Shown here one piece after another: positions 59,355 to 64,000 of a stretch of 64,000 nt of DNA (the stretch's first letter is position 1; each line of letters opens with the position of its first letter). The DNA is from Scatophagus argus. Lineage: Eukaryota > Chordata > Actinopteri > Scatophagidae. The position numbers and the translations under genes were made by a program. The DNA lies in assembly GCF_020382885.2 (NCBI RefSeq), contig NC_058506.1, positions 23,155,818 through 23,219,817 of the forward strand, in the 5' to 3' direction. Under the pieces are notes generated by a model. The model was not told where the DNA came from. It worked only from the letters and a program-made list of their open reading frames with translations, and searched no databases.

Positions 59355-62300
59355 ATGAAGCGAGCAGCTTTCTTGCTGGTGTTTGGAGTCATCCTGAGCT
59401 TCTGTCAGGCTCAGGTAGGTCAGGCTCAGCTAGAAAAATCAGTTTCTCACATATACAGACAACAATACATGAATGGCTTTGGCAAAGTCTGAGATTTTGG
59501 TTGTGGCAGCAGATCTTTTGTATGTTTTGATCCATTCCAGACAGAGACAGGAGCTGAAGAGACGGGTGGGGAGGAGGAACATGTGGAGCTCTTCACCACC
59601 CCTCAGACCAAGATGGGTGCCGCTACCTCGGACTTTGGCTACAACCTGTTCCGTGCCCTGGCGAACCGTGAAGCTGCCACAAACATCTTTCTGGCCCCAG
59701 TCAGCGTGTCGGTGGTGCTGACACAGCTCTCCATGGGTGACAACACAAACACACGATTAACTACACCCATACTGGTTCTTAGGTCTGCTGTGGTGTGTGT
59801 GTGGGCCATCAGCCAAACTGTTTCTGTTTATTTCAGTTTTGGTTGCTGCTCCCCAAAACCCACATCATCAGTTGGTTTGATGATGTCTTTTTTCTCTAAT
59901 GCTTATTTTAACTCAACTTAATTGTTTAACTTGCTCAGTATTCATCATACAGCAGTGCACGGAGACACCATGTTTAACTTTGTTTTTCAATATTGCTACA
60001 CATTACACCACTGCACAAGATTACTAATGTCGTCTAAGTTCAGTCTGGACCTCACAGGTAGCAAAATGCTTCCACTCCAAGTCGTCAGCTAAAGAAAATA
60101 TTAAATCTTCATTCTCATGTGCTTTAGAACCTCAGTAGTGCTCAAGATTCGAAGGAAACAAAGATGGTGCACATAAAAATATGACTGAACTTGACCAGAA
60201 TGTGTTACCCCTTGTACCTCAGGAGGGTCTGAACATTCTCAGAGGCAGCTGTTCAGGGCTCTGAGGTACCACACCCTGCAGGATCCTCAGCTCCACAACA
60301 CCCTGAGGGACCTACTGGCCTCGGTCAGGGTGCCTGGAAAAGGTCTGAGCACTGCGGCACGCATCTACCTGGCCCGACGTGAGTTCTTGTAGGAGGATGA
60401 GCTCCACATGTCTGTTCAAGACTTACTGAAACTGAAAACATGACAAATTTCCCCACTGTGGGACCAATAAAGGAAATTCTAAATTCTCCTAACCCCTTTA
60501 AGATCTGTTTACTGCAGAGGAAAACTTCAACCTTGTCAGAAAGAACACAGGAGAGTAAAGAAACTTAAGGAGAGAAACCATGGTTGAAGTGACAGGAAGC
60601 TGAATGAATCACACAGTCAGTAGCCTAACTTCCTCTGTTTATGTGACAGCTCTATCACCTGACACATGTATGTGAGCTTTGAATTTATGGTCTGATCTAC
60701 ATCAGGTGATGAAAGGTCACGCATATACTTTGATGCAAACTGGAGCAATAATGTGTCAGCTTCTCATCTAATCTCATGAATCAGACCTCAGTCAAGCTGC
60801 AGACTCTTGATCGAATGTCTTCTCATAGATGTTCATAGTGCTGCACTGGGTTGTTACAGAGTTCCAATTGTTGACCTGCACACCTGTAAACAGCTCAACT
60901 CGGGTATGATTTTATGCATAACACAGCCCTCTGGACTCAGAAATGTGTTTGGATTTCTGCTGTTAGGTAACCTGACAAGCACTTCATCAATACTAAGCTT
61001 AAAGGCTGTTATTTTGAATCCTCAGTGATTGAGTGCTTTTCCTTCAAGCGTCAGCATTTTTACAAAATTATTCAAATAAGATGAAAAGAGTTCTGGATCC
61101 CATGCTTCCATGATCCCCAATGACAAATTCAGGCCCTTGTTTATGTCCTGTGGTCCATGTTGAAAACAGTCTCAATTCAGATGATTTATTATGGACCCCT
61201 CATGTTAGTTTTTGGTTATGGTTCTTAATTTGTGATGTATCTGTAAGCTGACTCTGTAAGGCGTCTATTGTCAGGACTTCGTCTGAAGCAGGACTTTTTC
61301 ACGCTGGTGGAGCAGCAGTATGGAGTTCGCCCCAAGGCGCTGCAGGGTGGGGCCAGAGATGTAAAAGAAGTCAATGACTGGGTGTCTCAGCAGACAGATG
61401 GGAAGGTCCAGCGCTTTCTGACCTCATCCTTCCCTAAAAACCCTGGAGTGAACGCCATAAGTGCCGCCTACTTTAAAGGTAAGTTGGATTTCAGTTGCTG
61501 CAGTGGTTTGAGGGTCTCCTGGTTGTTAGAACAAGTCATACCCAGTTAATGATGTGTATGATCTCAGATGTTTTCTGGATGTAAACAGGGAAATGGGTGA
61601 CTCGGTTCAGCCAGAGCGGAGCAATGGAAAACTTTCAAGTTGAAGGTGGAACACCTGTCCGGATTTCCATGGTGCAACAGGATAACTACCCCGTGAAGAT
61701 GGGAGCTGACACAGACTTGAGCTGCACGGTGAGTGTTTTCTAGTCTGAAAGCTTACCCTTAGCAAAAAGTAGTTTATTCAAGTGTACTACGAGTATACTT
61801 GTTTTATACTAAAACTCAAGCAGTATACTTGAAGTTTACTTTTTATATACTAAAAAAAGTCTAAGACTAAGTACATTAACGCTTGCACTTACACTTATAC
61901 TTTAATACTAAAGCTTATACTTGTACTATAGTATATTTTTACTTCTTTCTGCCACAACGTACTATTACTTGTTATATCTTGATCCAAGTACAGAATAAGG
62001 TCAAGTCATTGACTCATGCTTACATTTAATTTAGCGGAATAAAAATGTTTTTCACTACACACATTTACTTTGAGGTGTTACCCCTGTTATAGACTTACAT
62101 GTTCAAGATCATATAGTGCTGGAGTTTAAAAGTTTACAGTAAATAATATGTGTGCTCAATTGCATTATCTTTATGTACCTTAAAGACATACACAAAACCA
62201 GAGAAACATTTGACTTGACTTTATTGATCAAGTTCTAGTCCCTTTCTTAAGGGCTTGGCAATGGTGTTATGTACACAGCATCATTTGTTTCAGCAAGAAC

Positions 62301-63962
62301 ACATTTTGTTTTAATCATATCAGGTAAGACAGCATTAACGGTTTCAGTTTTTTTTAACCTCATACAATGGCAGTACATAGAAGACTGTACTTGTGGTATA
62401 CTTTAAGTATACTTCAATAGATGGAGGACTAGAAGTATATAAGTAGTACACTAGTTGCATATAGATGAGTGCACTTGTGGTATACTTGAAAGTGTACTTT
62501 TGTAGACTTAAAATGACCTTATTAAGTGTACTTAAAATATACTTTTATAAACTTAAAAATGTTTAGTTCAAAGAAGTATTAAATTAGTATACTTTCTAGT
62601 ACACTACAAGTACATGGTCCGTAGTATACTTGCTATACTTATACTCAAGCATACTTAATAAAATTAACTTCGAATATACTACTTTTTGCTAAGGATTACC
62701 ATCATTATGTGTCTTTTAAACGACTACAAAATGTACCATCATGTGTCATCATCATCATCACACACGATTTTGAAAACAGGGCTCTTTTTTCAAAGCACAA
62801 TTAATCAAACACCACACCCAATTTGCAGAACACCCCAGCTTGTTTGCAAAATGAAGCACTTTAGCCAAAACTATACACATATTTATGAACATGCTATTTT
62901 GTTTTCATGTCACTCACACAGTCTTTAAAATAATCTGACACAGTTTCAATCAGTTATACACTACTGTAATTAATTCAAAACGCATTTGTAAAATCTCACA
63001 AGACCAATTCTGCTGACTGATGAAAATATTTATTTACCATATACACAATCAACATTACAGTCAACATGGAAAATCAGGAAAAAAATATATGCTTGCTACT
63101 TTAAACACTTTAAACACAACAACCACTCTAACACAAAAATACTGTATAAAATGAGTAATCTGTGAAGAAATGCAAGAATTAGATCAGTGTTGTATGGACC
63201 CAGACTGGCATGACGGTGAAGGATCCCATTCTGGGTAATGGCAGCGCAAAGGGTGATGCTGCCCCCACGCTGCCCTGGCACATTGGTAATAGCCCTGTGC
63301 CCAATTACATTTCTCCCTCTTCTTCTTCTAGCTCCTTCCATTTTTGTTACAGTAAAAGCAGGTGAACTCACCTGCTGCCTTTTTATACTGCTTATACCCA
63401 CCTGATTGGTGTGTTTTCAATTAAGCACAGATGTGTTTGCACAGCAGGTGGATGGCTTTATCCAATTTGTTTATAGGTGGGGTCATTTTGAAAGCCAGAG
63501 CACATCACAGTGCTTAGCTGTGCCTAAAGTTTGAAAATGTGTGTAGCATTTTGCAAATTACTGTTTTGTTTTGTTGTTTTGCAAAAAGTGTTAGGCAGAG
63601 TTTGTGCTTATGATTGTGAAAATCTGGATAAGTGTTTTGCTTCTTGAGTGTAGGGTTGTGTGATCATTTTATTGTAGTGTGTAAACAACCATAAAAAAAC
63701 TGTAATCAGCCTGTAATGCTTGAAACATGAATTTGATGTGGTCGTGTTCAGATCGCTCAGATCCAGATGCAGGATGATGTCAGCATGTTCATCTTCCTGC
63801 CTGATGACGTGACTTCCAACATGACACTGCTGGAGGAGAGTCTTACTGCGGAGTTTGTTCAGGACCTCTCCATGACTCTCCTCCCTGCCAAGGTGTCCCT
63901 CACTCTGCCTGTGCTGAGGCTCAGCTACTCCACAGACCTGCTGCCGTTGCTCAGCGACCTGG
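59355..63962 (+). CDS. serpinf1: Pigment epithelium-derived factor (serpin F1), 3' end outside the window
   Basis: Six coding exons seen: 59355-59414, 59541-59736, 60223-60378, 61275-61478, 61589-61728, 63752-63962. They give 322 codons plus one base; the donor after 63962 (g/gtgagt) leads to the missing last exon with the reactive-loop region. PEDF is a secreted non-inhibitory serpin with anti-angiogenic and neurotrophic roles in mammals. Seen: signal peptide MKRAAFLLVFGVILSFCQAQ, an acidic stretch (ETGGEEEHVELF), the serpin core (NIFLAPVSVSVVLTQLSMG, TAARIYLAR, KEVNDWVSQQTDGKVQRFL, NAISAAYFKGKW, RFSQSGAMENFQV), and KVSLTLPVLRLSYSTDLLP. About 95 residues are missing compared with human (418). 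It is tandem with serpinf2, same strand and order as in human. Confidence 0.95.
60440..60490 (+). repeat. LINE 3'-tail remnant in serpinf1
   Basis: acaaatttccccactgtggg, then accaataaaggaaattctaa. Confidence 0.6.
61757..62694. mobile_element. MITE-like DNA element with perfect terminal inverted repeats
   Basis: ccttagcaaaaagtag at 61757-61772 and its exact reverse complement at 62679-62694 bound about 940 bp of AT-rich sequence full of short agtatactt palindromes. There is no transposase. Flanks both carry ttac (left gcttac, right attacc), so the target duplication is probably short, but it is not certain. It may itself hold a nested LINE tail near 62216-62262. It lies in the intron between the last two coding exons of serpinf1 in the window. 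Confidence 0.75.
62790..63640 (-). mobile_element. Tc1/mariner (IS630-type) transposon remnant
   Basis: A - strand frame within 63096-63401 reads RRRGRNVIGHRAITNVPGQR, then GGSITLCAAITQNGILHRHA, then LGPYNTDLILAFLHRL, which matches the C-terminal DDE domain of IS630/mariner-like transposases as I remember them. Only about 90 residues remain and the catalytic DDE set is incomplete. Outer limits are estimates, from the A/T- and caaaa-rich edges. Confidence 0.6.
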
Positions 63963-64000
63963 GTGAGTTTGGGTCTCAGCAAACACTTCCAGCCTTTTCC

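Overview
The window is nuclear DNA from a ray-finned (teleost, probably percomorph) fish. Every coding gene is split by spliceable GT-AG introns, the encoded proteins are vertebrate orthologues, and the non-coding part is full of fish-type non-LTR retrotransposons (L2-like, Rex1-like), tRNA-headed SINEs, DNA transposon remnants and simple repeats. All exon models below were built by hand from splice sites and reading phase. Every complete model closes in frame.

Layout, left to right. 1-2.2 kb holds repeats (an interspersed repeat and an L2 piece). A P2Y-type purinergic G-protein-coupled receptor runs on the + strand (leader exons from about 3.0 kb, coding 5503-9144). A flavin-containing monooxygenase of the FMO GS-OX-like group runs on the - strand (coding 15778-11222, leader exon near 16.25 kb, possible CpG promoter near 18 kb). 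Mediator subunit med31 runs on the - strand (21529-19193), with a short divergent ORF on the + strand (to 21995) and then a LINE ORF1 relic carrying an SGNH/GDSL hydrolase domain (22282-23154). The Na+/citrate cotransporter slc13a5 runs on the - strand (44330-25521, 13 exons). The secreted serpins serpinf2 (alpha-2-antiplasmin, 48754-55774) and serpinf1 (PEDF, 59355 to beyond the window) lie in tandem on the + strand.

The gene set mixes loci that in human lie on two parts of 17p13: MED31 and SLC13A5 in one place, SERPINF2 and SERPINF1 in another. The fish interval therefore looks like a compact or rearranged version of a conserved block. The genes do not form one pathway. Only the two serpins are a functional and evolutionary pair (tandem duplicates, same order and strand as in mammals).

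The most notable points are these: (1) a LINE ORF1 with all SGNH catalytic motifs kept and a single in-frame TGA, with no reverse transcriptase beside it; (2) a possible unnamed small gene head-to-head with med31, with its own poly(A) signal and a perfect 14-bp hairpin; (3) three-layer nesting of retroelements in an slc13a5 intron, datable by target-site duplications; (4) an alpha-2-antiplasmin with the P1 arginine kept but a lysine-poor C-terminal tail; (5) a P2Y receptor split by an intron inside the HRY codon and lacking the proline of the TM7 motif; (6) a perfect GTCACGTGAC palindrome in a CpG-rich, promoter-like segment. I see no CRISPR, operon, rRNA or genuine tRNA gene. Nothing here proves a wholly new biological system.
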